Source: G942493375 sp942493375
GTDB lineage: Bacteria > Armatimonadota > UBA5829
Assembly (NCBI GenBank): GCA_942493375.1
Contig: OW818698.1
Coordinates: 806,001 to 870,000 of the forward strand
Direction: 5' to 3'
DNA length: 64,000 nucleotides
Part shown: piece by piece, positions 33,774 through 44,216 of the stretch
Layout of the letters: each line of letters begins with the position of its first letter
Numbering within the stretch: the stretch's first letter is position 1
Made by a program: the position numbers and the translations under genes
The notes under the pieces: generated by a model
Told to the model about the DNA's origin: nothing
What the model saw: the letters and a program-made list of their open reading frames with translations, nothing else
Database searches by the model: none

Positions 33774-35711
33774 TCATCGCACACTGCTGCGGAACAGACC
33801 ATATCTCAGACAATTGTAGAGGTTGTCACCGCTCGAACCCTGTACCGGCATGATCTGATCACCTAAAAACAGGAGCACATCATTTGTTCCAGCTCTCCTG
33901 GCACCTTCCATCTCCGCAATCAACAGTTCAGGTTCGATTGGCATAGAACCTCCAGTTTCAGGATAAAGTATCAATATTGGCCAGTAGGGACAAGTTCCGT
34001 TGATCAGTTTTACAGTAGCCTTGACGCTCTTTTCGACCCATCCTGCATCCTGGGCATAGACCATCGTCGAGATCGAGTCGAAGGTCTTTAGACGGACCCA
34101 GTCAGGCCAGATCATGTGAAGGGTCTGGTCTACTGGTATATCACCTCCCATGTAATTTATAGCCGTCACGCAGGCGTTCACGTGAACCTTAGGGCGTCCC
34201 CTGCGCACAGCTTTCACAAGCTGATCGACCATCCTTACTGTCAGTTCTTTCCTCCAGGCTGACCATTTGCGGACTACCGGGTCGTCCTTGCTTAACTGAT
34301 TCAGTTTACGCGGGTCGAATGATTGGTCAATACCTTCTTTGGCGCAGAACTGCTGCCTGCTGCGTTCACTGTATCCACCCTGAAAGCCTTCATAATCAAG
34401 AAGTAAGGTATCGATCTTGCTGGCGCGAAACGCTATCGCAATGTCCTCACACCACCACTTCATTGCCTCAGGACAGGCAGGATCTGGTGTCGACAGAGGG
34501 CCATCGGGACCTTTGTCTGCCCAATCGGGATGATCACTCAGCATTGCATCAAATTTCCCCGTTGGCGTTAAGGGCAGCCACATCCAGGCTATGGTCTTTA
34601 TGCCGTGTGACCTGAGCTGAGGTGTAACTATATCCAACTGCTTAAGGTCGTCGTATTTATTGACTAATGGCACAATCGTGTTGATTCCTGCAGATTCAAA
34701 GCGGGTTATGTATTCCTGCAGCCTGGCACCGGTTGGCACACTTGCCAGAATCACCCCTCTCACTTTACCAGGCGGAGACGATGTGGACTCATACAATAAC
34801 TTTTTAGCGTCTGCGATAGTCCGGTAGACCATTGCCCAACTCTTGTCAGGATGAGACCGAAGCAATGAACGTGCCTTCACCAGGTTATTTTGCAGAGTCT
34901 TCATACGAACTGCTTGATCCCCTGGCGACACCGTCCCAACGCGAAGCTTGCTGGCGAATCGCGAGTTCAGCAGCGATATATAGTATTCGGCGTTGCGCAA
35001 CCAGGCTTCTTCATCAACGATGATAGTAACCTTGTTATTATCGATAGAGACATTCGCTCCCACCAATCCCCAGTGCGATATCCACAGGGCGGACATTCCC
35101 CAGCCGCTGAGAACAAAGCCATCCGCAGGTATTATGCTGTTGCCACCTCCAAGGCGTATGATCCTGCCCCGGGACACAATAGCCTCACGTCTGAACACTG
35201 TGTTCGGGGTACGCTTTCCGAATCCAGGTGTATAGCAAGCCATATTTAACTGTTCGGTGATTGTCCCATCTACAATGTCCAGCTGATGTGTGTGTGAGTC
35301 TGGTTTGAATGGAGCAGCTGTTTTTATTTGCAACCTGCTCCCGGGGGCAGCGTGGACATCCAACCAGTCATTAAACCGTGCCCACACGACATAATCCCCT
35401 TTGCCGATATTCGCAGGTGCAGCTTCCCCCCTTGATTTGACGATACCGTTCGAAACAATGACCACCTGACTGCTCCCTGCAGCAGGTTTAGGAGATAACG
35501 GTCCTTGATATTTCGAATCAAACAAGGAGATGAAGCCTCTTGATGGAAAATCCGACGGATTTTCGAAGTCGATATAACAGACCGCCCCATCCTCCGCTAC
35601 CAGCATTCGATTAGAATTCCTGGCATTTACTGTTGAAGCAATCCCCAGAAGAATCAGGACAGCGCTTGAAGTCCATAACAGAATTGATATTCGCTCTCTT
35701 AATGGCACCAT
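33774..35711 (-). CDS. Secreted GHL10-like glycosidase
   Basis: 645 aa with an N-terminal hydrophobic signal region (ISILLWTSSAVLILLGIAS). Residues about 30-270 form a beta-rich domain with DGFVLSGWGMSALW, reminiscent of phosphodiester-glycosidase-like regions. From about 320 on there is a glycosidase barrel of the GHL10 (glycosyl hydrolase-like 10) type: VRGVILASVPTGARLQEYI, GIKTIAWMWLPLTP, WCEDIAIAFRASKIDTLLLD followed by YEGF with the probable catalytic acid, and ISTMVYAQDAGW. Substrate unknown. Divergent from the acetylation operon, 180 nt away. Confidence 0.75.
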   Translation of the reverse strand: MVPLRERISILLWTSSAVLILLGIASTVNARNSNRMLVAEDGAVCYIDFENPSDFPSRGFISLFDSKYQGPLSPKPAAGSSQVVIVSNGIVKSRGEAAPANIGKGDYVVWARFNDWLDVHAAPGSRLQIKTAAPFKPDSHTHQLDIVDGTITEQLNMACYTPGFGKRTPNTVFRREAIVSRGRIIRLGGGNSIIPADGFVLSGWGMSALWISHWGLVGANVSIDNNKVTIIVDEEAWLRNAEYYISLLNSRFASKLRVGTVSPGDQAVRMKTLQNNLVKARSLLRSHPDKSWAMVYRTIADAKKLLYESTSSPPGKVRGVILASVPTGARLQEYITRFESAGINTIVPLVNKYDDLKQLDIVTPQLRSHGIKTIAWMWLPLTPTGKFDAMLSDHPDWADKGPDGPLSTPDPACPEAMKWWCEDIAIAFRASKIDTLLLDYEGFQGGYSERSRQQFCAKEGIDQSFDPRKLNQLSKDDPVVRKWSAWRKELTVRMVDQLVKAVRRGRPKVHVNACVTAINYMGGDIPVDQTLHMIWPDWVRLKTFDSISTMVYAQDAGWVEKSVKATVKLINGTCPYWPILILYPETGGSMPIEPELLIAEMEGARRAGTNDVLLFLGDQIMPVQGSSGDNLYNCLRYGLFRSSVR

Positions 35712-35891
35712 TCCAACCCATAAATTATAGATTAATAGAATTACACAATAACTCTACCACATTAATGATGACTACACAGTAATCAAAATTAATAAATTAA
35801 AAGGTGAAATATATCCGCATTCCAGTTGTCTAATAATAATGGATATAGTATTTATCCTTGTTTTCAGCCACCATGACTTTGGAGTAACAGC

Positions 35892-38363
35892 ATGAGACAT
35901 TTTTGCACTGCTATCCTATCGTGTCTAATCATAATGACTGCTTGCTATTCATTTGCTTCCGAACCCCTCATTGATCCCGACAGGATTAAAGCTCTGAACA
36001 CCATCACGAGTATGGGTGATGGGTTCATCGTCTGGGAGTCCAGCCGTACAGGTAACTGGCGCTTATACAGGATAGAGCTTGATGGCACTGGCTTACGGCA
36101 AATAAGTCCGGATGAGAAAGGTATGGAGCACTACTGTCCGCATTTATCTCCGGATGGCAAAAAGCTCATATATCTGAGTTATCCTAATGGATCAGATACA
36201 TACAACGCACATTCCAGCAGCACCAAAACTCCCATGCATATAATGAACAATGATGGCACATCCGACAGGATTCTAATATCCAATGCACGCGCTTATGGTG
36301 AAGACCGTGCTGTTGTATGGGTGGATAATGACAGGTTCAACTATATTGATGGTAATGGTACAGCGTGTGAATACAGCATATCGAAGAACACCAGCACACC
36401 GCTTGCCACTGGAGATTCAAAAGGATTCGGTTGGTTGATCAATGCGCAGAAAACCTTTGCTGTTCCCGGATGGCCCGCAGCTTTTTATCCATACAACCCC
36501 AGTACCCAAAAGATATCTTCGGTGGCAGAACTTGGAGGTTGCCAGCCGTACTTTTCCAGTGATGGTAAATGGGGGTTCTGGATGGGAGGTGGGGGTGGTC
36601 CCATAAATCGATTCAATCTGGAAACCGGCAAGATATCCCCAATTCTCACTCCTAGAGATCCACGAATGCCAGCTGACCGTAGCTATCTCTATTTTCCGAT
36701 GCTCTCTAATAACCGTCGGCTTTTTGCATTCGCAGCATCACCCAATCAACACGATCACTTCAAGTCTGATTATGACATTTTTGTAGCGCCAATCGACCCA
36801 CAAACGCTGGAAATCACATCTAACCCAGTCCGTTATTCATTTGACTCGGGCTGCGACCGGTTTCCGGATGTTTATATATCTAACCTGGACTTAGGCACTT
36901 TTAACGGTGAAGCGCCATTTACAGTAAAGTTCACTCCCAAAGGCACGCAGCAGACCTGGAACTGGGATTTCGGTGATGGCTCTTCGGCAACAGGAGGTGT
37001 GCAATCCCACCAATATGTTAAACCTGGAGCTTATGCTGTTGAATGCAAGGCTGGAGACACGACTCTCCACGGGCGTGTATCGGTGGAACCTGCAAAATCT
37101 CCGGATGCATTGAGCGCATCACTGAGATCTGACAAAGAGATATTAGTTACATTCAGTGAGCCTGTGAATCTCACCAAGGTCAAGTTCGTTATCAATGGTA
37201 AGCAGAAAATCCCACAGTTTACACTTTCAAAGGATAAACTCAGTGCTTCATTACAACTAACAAAAGCCGTATTGAAGGGCGACCAGATTCGTATTGAAGG
37301 TGTAAGCGATGTAGCCCAGGCGCCCAACAAAATGCCTGTAAAAATTCTTGAAATCAAGACATATATATGGCCAACTAACAAACAGGACCTGGTTTTGTTG
37401 TGGGAAAATGGAAAGACCGGATGCGTGACTGGTTCAGGAAAAAGAGTTGCGGTACAGGCAATGGGGCGTGCTACACTAGACAACCAATATCGCATGCAAA
37501 CTGCTGGTGGTAGCTATACGATATCCGGTACAGAAGACCTAATACTGAAAGCATGTCAGCAGAGCAACAAACTCTCTATCGAACTTACCGTTCTAACTAA
37601 CAACCTTAAACAGAGCGGGCCTGCAAGATTATTGACATTCTCATCCGGAACCGGAAGCAGAAACTTTACGATAGGCCAGAATGGAAACCAGTTGGTTTTA
37701 CGCCTGAGAACTCCTAATACTGGTGAAAATGGCAGTTCGCCCGAAACTCAATTGTGCTCCATATCCGCAGACAAGCCTGTGCACCTGATTATCAGTTACC
37801 AACCGGGAGAACTGATATGTTATGTCGATGGTAAGCAAATACTAAAATCTGATCAGGTTAAGGGAGACTTCAGCAATTGGACTGCCCAGCACTTAATGAT
37901 TGGAGATGAATGGGAGGGACAACGTTCGTGGCATGGTACCATTGAAGGCATTGCCATATACAACCGCGTAATCTCCGCTGCTGAGGCATCCAAAAACTAC
38001 GACAGTTATGCTGCTCTTCATCCAAAGAGTAACATTTCACCCGTATTGGTTACAGCAAAGCTCATTTCTACGTCTCCAATGCCAACATTGAAAGAAATCA
38101 AACCCTACAGAGAAGGCCTGGTTCTTCGTGAATACAAAGTAGAGAAAGTATTGCAAGGTATGTGCAAATTGCAGACAATCAGAGTTGCGCAGTGGGCTAT
38201 TTTGGGTGGTGAAGAATTGAAAAATATCGCTCAGACGCCGGGTACTATATCTACTCTGTCACTGTTGCCATTTGAGCAGAATCCTCAGCTGGAAAGCACG
38301 TATATATCAGATACACTAGATCCGAATCCGGATATACCGGTTTATTATGATACAGCCTTGTAG
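35892..38363 (+). CDS. Secreted propeller-PKD-LamG protein, first gene of the O-acetylation operon
   Basis: 823 aa, signal peptide or lipoprotein-like start (LIIMTACYSFAS). Residues about 40-330 are a TolB/WD40-like propeller (DGFIVWESSRTGNWRLYRIE, HLSPDGKKLIYLSY). A PKD domain at about 335-400 has the typical WNWDFGDGSSATGG. A Big/CopC-like strand domain follows, and at about 545-700 a LamG/concanavalin-like domain (LICYVDGKQI, GTIEGIAIYNRVISAAEASK). The 29-nt gap to the MBOAT gene and shared strand suggest one operon. Such adhesin-like architecture fits recognition or anchoring of the exported polysaccharide, but the exact role is unknown. GGAG 7 nt before the ATG. Confidence 0.8.
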   Translation: MRHFCTAILSCLIIMTACYSFASEPLIDPDRIKALNTITSMGDGFIVWESSRTGNWRLYRIELDGTGLRQISPDEKGMEHYCPHLSPDGKKLIYLSYPNGSDTYNAHSSSTKTPMHIMNNDGTSDRILISNARAYGEDRAVVWVDNDRFNYIDGNGTACEYSISKNTSTPLATGDSKGFGWLINAQKTFAVPGWPAAFYPYNPSTQKISSVAELGGCQPYFSSDGKWGFWMGGGGGPINRFNLETGKISPILTPRDPRMPADRSYLYFPMLSNNRRLFAFAASPNQHDHFKSDYDIFVAPIDPQTLEITSNPVRYSFDSGCDRFPDVYISNLDLGTFNGEAPFTVKFTPKGTQQTWNWDFGDGSSATGGVQSHQYVKPGAYAVECKAGDTTLHGRVSVEPAKSPDALSASLRSDKEILVTFSEPVNLTKVKFVINGKQKIPQFTLSKDKLSASLQLTKAVLKGDQIRIEGVSDVAQAPNKMPVKILEIKTYIWPTNKQDLVLLWENGKTGCVTGSGKRVAVQAMGRATLDNQYRMQTAGGSYTISGTEDLILKACQQSNKLSIELTVLTNNLKQSGPARLLTFSSGTGSRNFTIGQNGNQLVLRLRTPNTGENGSSPETQLCSISADKPVHLIISYQPGELICYVDGKQILKSDQVKGDFSNWTAQHLMIGDEWEGQRSWHGTIEGIAIYNRVISAAEASKNYDSYAALHPKSNISPVLVTAKLISTSPMPTLKEIKPYREGLVLREYKVEKVLQGMCKLQTIRVAQWAILGGEELKNIAQTPGTISTLSLLPFEQNPQLESTYISDTLDPNPDIPVYYDTAL

Positions 38364-38392
38364 AGTTATTTCATATTTACCCGGAGGTTACA

Positions 38393-39850
38393 ATGGTCTT
38401 CAGTTCACAACTATTCATATTCTACTTTTTGCCCCTGGCATTGGCTGCATACTATTTTGCTCCATTTCGAGCAAAGCACCTCATGCTAACAGTGTTCAGC
38501 TATGTGTTCTATGGTTGGGCGAACCCAATGTTTACAGTACTAATGATGGTATCGACGCTTATTGATTACATCTGCGGTCTGGTGCTGTCTAAACAAGGGA
38601 TAAAGGCATCGGGGCAACCTGTGGAGCTACTGGAAAAGGGAGGACCAAGAACACGAAGGCAAAAGACAGCATTGGTTGTTTCGATCGTCTCTAATCTGTC
38701 TTTACTTGGTTTCTTTAAATACTTTAACTTCGGAGTGGACAACTATAACTCGTTGATGTCTTTGCTTGGATTGTCACACCTTGCTTGGGAATCCGTGCTT
38801 CGAATAACGCTGCCATTGGGTATCAGCTTCTACACATTCCAGTCGATGAGTTATTCGATTGATGTATATAGAGGTGATGCCAAAGCTATGCGCAACTTCA
38901 TTGATTTTGCATGCTTTGTATCGATGTTTCCGCAGCTGGTAGCTGGACCTATCATACGGTTTTCAGAGGTAGCAGACCAACTGCAGAGTCGAACGCACAC
39001 ACTGGATAAGTTCGCACGGGGTGTAGCGCTGTTTTCTATGGGAATGGCTAAGAAGATACTTCTGGCGAACCCTTGTGGAAAAGTAGCAGATACGGTTTTT
39101 GGTGCGGGTTCCATTGGTATGCTTGATTCCTGGTATGGTGTTATTGCATACGCGTTCCAGATATATTTTGACTTTAGCGCTTATTCCGATATGGCGATTG
39201 GTCTGGGGCTAATGCTTGGTTTCGTGTTCCCCAAAAACTTTGACATGCCATATAAGTCGAAGTCGATTACTGAGTTCTGGAGGCGCTGGCATATTTCACT
39301 CTCCACCTGGCTGCGCGACTATCTATATATACCACTTGGTGGTAACCGCAAAGGAAATGTCCGCACATATGTAAATCTATCTCTTGTAATGCTCCTTGGT
39401 GGATTATGGCATGGTGCGGCCTGGAACTATGTGATCTGGGGAGGAATCCACGGAGGGATGCTCGCACTTGAGCGCGCTCAGGGGAAAACCAGCTTTTATA
39501 ACCGTTTTCCTGCAGCAGCAAAGATTGCGATTACATTCTTCGTTGTTCTGATCACATGGGTGTTCTTCAGAGCGGACGGATTACACGGGGCAGGCACTTA
39601 TCTCGCCAGCATGTTCGGTATGGGGCATGTCACCCAGGCTGCCGGATTAATTGGCGGAATAATATACAAGCCCTACTATTTGATGACCATAGTAGCCGCC
39701 GCAGTAGTCACATGGGGTTGGACGGATTCCTGGTATTGGACTCAGAAACTGACTCTGAGGAAAACTGTCATGTGTGTCGGGTTCCTCTGGTTGTCCATCG
39801 CTCTTCTTGTAACCCAGGCTTACAATCCCTTTATTTATTTCATATTCTAG
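38393..39850 (+). CDS. MBOAT O-acyltransferase, AlgI-like
   Basis: Polytopic membrane acyltransferase that moves acetyl groups across the membrane for exopolysaccharide O-acetylation. About ten or more membrane segments. Signature segments: FWRRWHISLSTWLRDYLYIP (His300) and LLGGLWHGAAWNYVIWG, where His340 is the expected catalytic histidine. Length 485 aa is typical of AlgI/PatA/DltB relatives. GGAGG 5 nt before the ATG. Followed at once by two AlgJ/AlgX-type genes, which supports a role in acetylating a secreted glycan. AlgI symbol is withheld because the polymer is unknown. Confidence 0.93.
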   Translation: MVFSSQLFIFYFLPLALAAYYFAPFRAKHLMLTVFSYVFYGWANPMFTVLMMVSTLIDYICGLVLSKQGIKASGQPVELLEKGGPRTRRQKTALVVSIVSNLSLLGFFKYFNFGVDNYNSLMSLLGLSHLAWESVLRITLPLGISFYTFQSMSYSIDVYRGDAKAMRNFIDFACFVSMFPQLVAGPIIRFSEVADQLQSRTHTLDKFARGVALFSMGMAKKILLANPCGKVADTVFGAGSIGMLDSWYGVIAYAFQIYFDFSAYSDMAIGLGLMLGFVFPKNFDMPYKSKSITEFWRRWHISLSTWLRDYLYIPLGGNRKGNVRTYVNLSLVMLLGGLWHGAAWNYVIWGGIHGGMLALERAQGKTSFYNRFPAAAKIAITFFVVLITWVFFRADGLHGAGTYLASMFGMGHVTQAAGLIGGIIYKPYYLMTIVAAAVVTWGWTDSWYWTQKLTLRKTVMCVGFLWLSIALLVTQAYNPFIYFIF

Positions 39851-39859
39851 GAGTTCAAC

Positions 39860-41728
39860 ATGAACGATGTTGAGAAAACTAAACAAAATCTTGTGGAGAT
39901 AGATCCTAATGCTACCGGTCATCTGGGTAGAGAAGAAGAGGCTAAGCTGTGCCTGGAAAACACCACTATCTCCAGAACCAATATCTGGATACTTATCATA
40001 TGCATGATCTTCACAATCCTGTTTGTACCGCTTTTACAGTTCATTCATGAAAATAAAACAGCCCATACGGAATATACGCAGCAGGCATCTGCAGCAGGAA
40101 AATATCCTAGTTTCAATATTTTAAGGCTCCTGCCCGGTATTCGTGGAGAGTCCAGTAATAGTAGCTCCGAGTTTTCAAATGCGTTCCTGCCTTCAGTTGA
40201 GGATATCCGTGCTTATGAAGACAACTTGGAAGAGCAGTCAGTTGTCGCTAACTGGATACAGCCAAATACGCAGTATATTCTCACTGAAGTATTTGGGGCC
40301 GGTAATGAACAGGTATATAAAGGCATAGATAACTGGTTGTTCTACCGCTCTGACATAGATTATGTAACCGGTCCTGGATTCCTGAGCACTAATAATCGTT
40401 CAGATATCAACACTGACCCTTTAAAAGCAATAACAGACTTTAACCGGCAATTGAAGGCTCGAGGGATCCAGTTGATCGTTATGCCTGCTGCACCAAAGCC
40501 TGCAATACATCCTGACTTGGTCTCAGAGCGTTATGCATCGAACTCAGATCCTATGCAGAACCCAAGCTACTCTGAGTTTATAAGCAAACTCAGGAGCAAA
40601 GACATTCTTGTATTTGACACAACAGATGTGCTGGTCAACGCCAGAAACCGTAGTAACAAACCGCAGTATCTGGCTTCTGATACCCACTGGACACCAGAAG
40701 CAGTCGAGGAGATAGCTGCAAAACTCAGTGACTTCATCACTAAAGAGACCGTGCTTCCCACTACTAAACCAGTCAGCTACAATAGGCTTGCATTATCAGT
40801 TAATGGGATTGGGGATACTGCATTGATGCTGGATTTCCCTAAGGGTAAAGATGCTCAATATCGGTCTACTGTAACGACACACAAGGTGCAGTTTCACGGT
40901 AATATGTGGAAATCCGACAAGAACGCAGATATCCTGTTTATGGGTGACAGCTTCAGCAATATCTACTCCGTGAAAGGCATGGGTTGGGGTGAATCCGCGG
41001 GACTTGCAGAACAGTTAAGCTACCAGTTAAAAAGACCTATCGACAAGATATCTATAAATGCCGGCGGATCATATGCAACACGCGAGGATTTGAAACGTCA
41101 GCTGACTCGCAACCCGAACAGGCTGGATGGCAAACGCGTTGTGGTCTATGAGTTCGCGGCCAGGGAACTCTCTTCGGGAAACTGGAAGGTAATCGATCTG
41201 CCTCTTCCGAAGATGGCAGTTCACAAACCAACAGCACCCAAAACACCAATACCAGTTACCGAACCCAAAGTTGAACCGATAACACCTCCAGGCGAAGAAC
41301 CGATTCCAACGCCTGAAATAGCCGTGTCGCCGAAACCTGGAGTTTCAGGGAAACCAATTGAAACTCCTGTAAAACCAAAAGCCCAACCGGCAAAACCTGT
41401 AAATAATCAGATTGTAGTGCAGGCAACCGTCGCAGCAAAGTCTGAGTCGCCAACACCAGGCACTGTAGCCTATGCCGACTGCGTAATAGCCTTGCATCTG
41501 AAGAACATCTCAGTGAAAAGTGGTAAAATAGCGCCAAAAGAGATAGTAGTTTTCATATGGGGGATGCGTCAGAATAAACTGATGCCGGCTGCGTCATACA
41601 GGATCGGTCAGCGTGTGACACTAAAGCTCAAACCCTGGGATTCTGCAGAATCTACTTTTGGCAGTTACAACCGTGTTGAGCTTGATGACGACAACCTGCT
41701 GATGCTCGATATCTTCTGGGGAGAGTAA
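39860..41728 (+). CDS. AlgJ/AlgX-like SGNH acetyltransferase with proline-rich linker and extra C-terminal domain
   Basis: N-terminal membrane anchor (IWILIICMIFTILFVPLLQF), then an AlgJ/AlgX-type SGNH domain: GIDNWLFYRSDID, LIVMPAAPKPAIHPD, the SDTHWTPEAVE motif with Asp274 and His276, and the nucleophile Ser364 in MGDSFSN. From about 450-515 there is a Pro/Lys-rich linker (PKTPIPVTEPKVEPITPPGE) ending in a compact C-terminal domain (IVVQATVAAKSE..., VVFIWGMRQNKLMP) absent from classical AlgJ. Accepts acetyl groups from the MBOAT partner and transfers them to periplasmic glycan. Starts 10 nt after the MBOAT stop with TAGGAG in place. Confidence 0.88.
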   Translation: MNDVEKTKQNLVEIDPNATGHLGREEEAKLCLENTTISRTNIWILIICMIFTILFVPLLQFIHENKTAHTEYTQQASAAGKYPSFNILRLLPGIRGESSNSSSEFSNAFLPSVEDIRAYEDNLEEQSVVANWIQPNTQYILTEVFGAGNEQVYKGIDNWLFYRSDIDYVTGPGFLSTNNRSDINTDPLKAITDFNRQLKARGIQLIVMPAAPKPAIHPDLVSERYASNSDPMQNPSYSEFISKLRSKDILVFDTTDVLVNARNRSNKPQYLASDTHWTPEAVEEIAAKLSDFITKETVLPTTKPVSYNRLALSVNGIGDTALMLDFPKGKDAQYRSTVTTHKVQFHGNMWKSDKNADILFMGDSFSNIYSVKGMGWGESAGLAEQLSYQLKRPIDKISINAGGSYATREDLKRQLTRNPNRLDGKRVVVYEFAARELSSGNWKVIDLPLPKMAVHKPTAPKTPIPVTEPKVEPITPPGEEPIPTPEIAVSPKPGVSGKPIETPVKPKAQPAKPVNNQIVVQATVAAKSESPTPGTVAYADCVIALHLKNISVKSGKIAPKEIVVFIWGMRQNKLMPAASYRIGQRVTLKLKPWDSAESTFGSYNRVELDDDNLLMLDIFWGE

Positions 41729-41733
41729 ACCAA

Positions 41734-42771
41734 ATGAAAAGACTGATTACAATAGTTTGCTTATTGATTGTATCCTGTGTATCCACAAGTGCGATTGCAG
41801 CTTCGCAATACGATAAGTTCATATCTGAAATAGTTGCAAAAACGACGCAAGCAGAAAACGCTGGGCAAAGTGTAGTTGCAGGTAAAGATGGTTGGTTATT
41901 CTTCGTTCCTGAGCTTCGGAGTATGAGCGCCGGTCGATTCTGGGGAGACGCTGCAGCCAAAGTTAATACAACATCCAATCCTGCCTATGCCGACCCTATT
42001 CCAGCGATACTGGACTTCAAAAAACAACTAGACAAAGCCAAAATCAGCCTGATAATGGTTCCTGTACCAGCTAAATGCATTATCTATCCGGATTACATCA
42101 CCAATGTAAGTACACCGGTAACCCGAATGGACCCAAACCACCAGGAGTTCTACAAAATCCTCAAAACCAATGGAATAAATGTGCTCGATCTTGTGCCATC
42201 ATTCCTAAAAAACCGGAATGGCAAACTTGGCCCATTATACTGTAAACAGGACACTCACTGGTCCGGGTTGGGTTGCGTTCTCACCGCGGATTTGATCACC
42301 GTTGAAATCCGCAAACAGGCGTGGTTCAAGGCTGTTCCAAAGAAGCAATTTGTAAAACAAGACAGCAAGACAACTATAAAAGGCGATCTGCTGGAGGCGT
42401 TGGCAGACCCGTCAGTAAAACCCGAGACAATCCTGCTGTCAACCGTCAAACAGAAGACACCAGCCGGCCTGATTCCTGTTGCTGACTGGAGACAGAGCCC
42501 TGTCTTGCTGCTTGGAGACAGCCACAACTTGATATTCCACTCAGGAGATGACATGCAGGCACAGGGAGCAGGCCTTGCAGACCAGCTTGCAGCACAGCTC
42601 GGATTCCCTGTCGATGTAGTCGCTGTAAGAGGTTCAGGTGCCACTCCCGCCAGACTCAACCTCATGCGCCGCAAAGACAACATGAAAGGCAAGAAGCTGC
42701 TAATCTGGTGCTTCAGCGTCCGGGAGTTCACCGAAGGCCAGGGCTGGCGCAAGGTTCCGATAATCAAATAG
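41734..42771 (+). CDS. Second AlgJ/AlgX-like SGNH acetyltransferase
   Basis: 345 aa with a cleavable signal peptide (ITIVCLLIVSCVSTSAIAA) and a minimal AlgX/AlgJ SGNH domain: GKDGWLFFVPELRS, LIMVPVPAKCIIYPDYI, QDTHWSGLG (Asp173, His175) and LLLGDSHNLIF (Ser263). Unlike the upstream paralogue it lacks anchor, linker and extra domain. Starts only 5 nt after the previous stop, with GGGGAG located in the end of that gene. Two SGNH partners behind one MBOAT recall alginate's AlgJ plus AlgX. Confidence 0.88.
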   Translation: MKRLITIVCLLIVSCVSTSAIAASQYDKFISEIVAKTTQAENAGQSVVAGKDGWLFFVPELRSMSAGRFWGDAAAKVNTTSNPAYADPIPAILDFKKQLDKAKISLIMVPVPAKCIIYPDYITNVSTPVTRMDPNHQEFYKILKTNGINVLDLVPSFLKNRNGKLGPLYCKQDTHWSGLGCVLTADLITVEIRKQAWFKAVPKKQFVKQDSKTTIKGDLLEALADPSVKPETILLSTVKQKTPAGLIPVADWRQSPVLLLGDSHNLIFHSGDDMQAQGAGLADQLAAQLGFPVDVVAVRGSGATPARLNLMRRKDNMKGKKLLIWCFSVREFTEGQGWRKVPIIK

Positions 42772-42791
42772 CTGCTTGTGGAGGATTGAAG

Positions 42792-44216
42792 ATGGTTCTG
42801 AAGTGGTTACTAACCCGGTGTTTGATTATCACCGCTGTGCTTATTATTGCATCAAGTGCTTACAGCAAGTCCGGAAGCACCTCTATAGGCCCTCTCAAAG
42901 TATGTCCTGACAATCCAAGGTATTTTATGCGTCCGGATGGAAAGGCGATTGTACTCGCAGGATCTCATACATGGTCAGTACTGCAAGATATGGGTAGAGA
43001 AGACCCTCCACACCGGTTCGATTTCGATGCTTATCTCACCTGGATTAGCAAATACGGACACAATTTCATCCGAGGCTGGCGGTTTGAGTTTGGAAATATC
43101 CAGCCGGACGGTGAACCCTACACATTCTGGGTAGCTCCTCAACCCTGGGCTCGGACAGGACCAGGTTTAGCACTTGATGGCAAACCGAAGTATAACCTCG
43201 AAGCATTTGATCAGACATACTTCAAGATGTTGCGTTCCCGATTGATTGCAGCCCGGAAGAAAGGCATCTATATGTCTGTTATGTTCTTCTGCGGCTGGGG
43301 AACCAGTATGAGTTCCATAGGTTGGAAGAGTCATCCATTTAATTCTGCAAACAATGTAAACAGGATTAATGGTGATCCAAATGGCAACGGATTGGGTGGA
43401 GAGACTCATACGCTGCTTATTCCTGAGGTCAAAAAGATCCAGGAGGCTTACATACGCAAGACCATCGATACAGTCAATGGCCTGGATAATGTGCTATATG
43501 AAGTATCCAATGAGACACCGGCAGAGATTGAGGGTAGCTCATCCACAGACTGGCAATACTATATCATCCGGTTCATCAAGGATTACGAAAAAAAGAAACC
43601 AAAGCAGCATCCTGTAGGGATGACCTATCAATACTCCTCATCCGGCGCCAACCCGAATCTATTCGCCAGCCCGGCAGACTGGGTCTCCCCCAATCCTGAT
43701 GGAGGCTACACAGACAACCCACCTGTAAACGACGGCAAAAAAGTAATTCTAAGCGACACAGACCACCTATGGGGAATGGGCGGTAACTCTCAGTGGGTAT
43801 GGAAGAGCTTTATGAGAGGCCTGAACCCCCTGTTCATGGACAATTATGACGGTGTAGTCCTGAATGAACCCTTTGAACCTAAATATGAACCAATACGCAA
43901 AAGCATGGGATATATCCTGAGTTATTCGCGCTGTGTGAATATGAGAAAAATGGTCCCCCACAGCGAACTGGCTTCATCAACCTATTGCCTGTCCAATCCT
44001 GGATCAGAATACCTTGTCTACCTGCCCAACGGTGGAGAAGTCACAGTCAATCTGCCCCCAATAAAGAGCAAAGTCACCATCGAATGGTTCAATCCCAACA
44101 CAGGAGAAACCAAACCAGAACCAGCCAGAGCAACCAGTGATATCAACAAATTCTCTTCACCATTCGAAGGTGCTGATGCGTTGCTGTTTCTGAAGCTTGA
44201 TAAAAGCAAAGCTTAG
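42792..44216 (+). CDS. Secreted DUF4038-type glycosidase with C-terminal collagen-binding-like domain
   Basis: I use the ATG at 42792, which has GGAGG 7 nt upstream and a signal peptide (WLLTRCLIITAVLIIASSAY); the frame is open further upstream into the previous gene without a ribosome site. 474 aa. The barrel (YFMRPDGKAIVLAGSHTWSV, NFIRGWRFEFGN, VLYEVSNETPAEIEG with a likely catalytic Glu) resembles DUF4038/GH140-like enzymes. The C-terminal strand domain (LVYLPNGGEVTVNLPPIKSK, VTIEWFNPNTGE) matches the Collagen_bind_2 type that accompanies them. Position at the operon end suggests processing or turnover of the acetylated polymer. Confidence 0.78.
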   Translation: MVLKWLLTRCLIITAVLIIASSAYSKSGSTSIGPLKVCPDNPRYFMRPDGKAIVLAGSHTWSVLQDMGREDPPHRFDFDAYLTWISKYGHNFIRGWRFEFGNIQPDGEPYTFWVAPQPWARTGPGLALDGKPKYNLEAFDQTYFKMLRSRLIAARKKGIYMSVMFFCGWGTSMSSIGWKSHPFNSANNVNRINGDPNGNGLGGETHTLLIPEVKKIQEAYIRKTIDTVNGLDNVLYEVSNETPAEIEGSSSTDWQYYIIRFIKDYEKKKPKQHPVGMTYQYSSSGANPNLFASPADWVSPNPDGGYTDNPPVNDGKKVILSDTDHLWGMGGNSQWVWKSFMRGLNPLFMDNYDGVVLNEPFEPKYEPIRKSMGYILSYSRCVNMRKMVPHSELASSTYCLSNPGSEYLVYLPNGGEVTVNLPPIKSKVTIEWFNPNTGETKPEPARATSDINKFSSPFEGADALLFLKLDKSKA

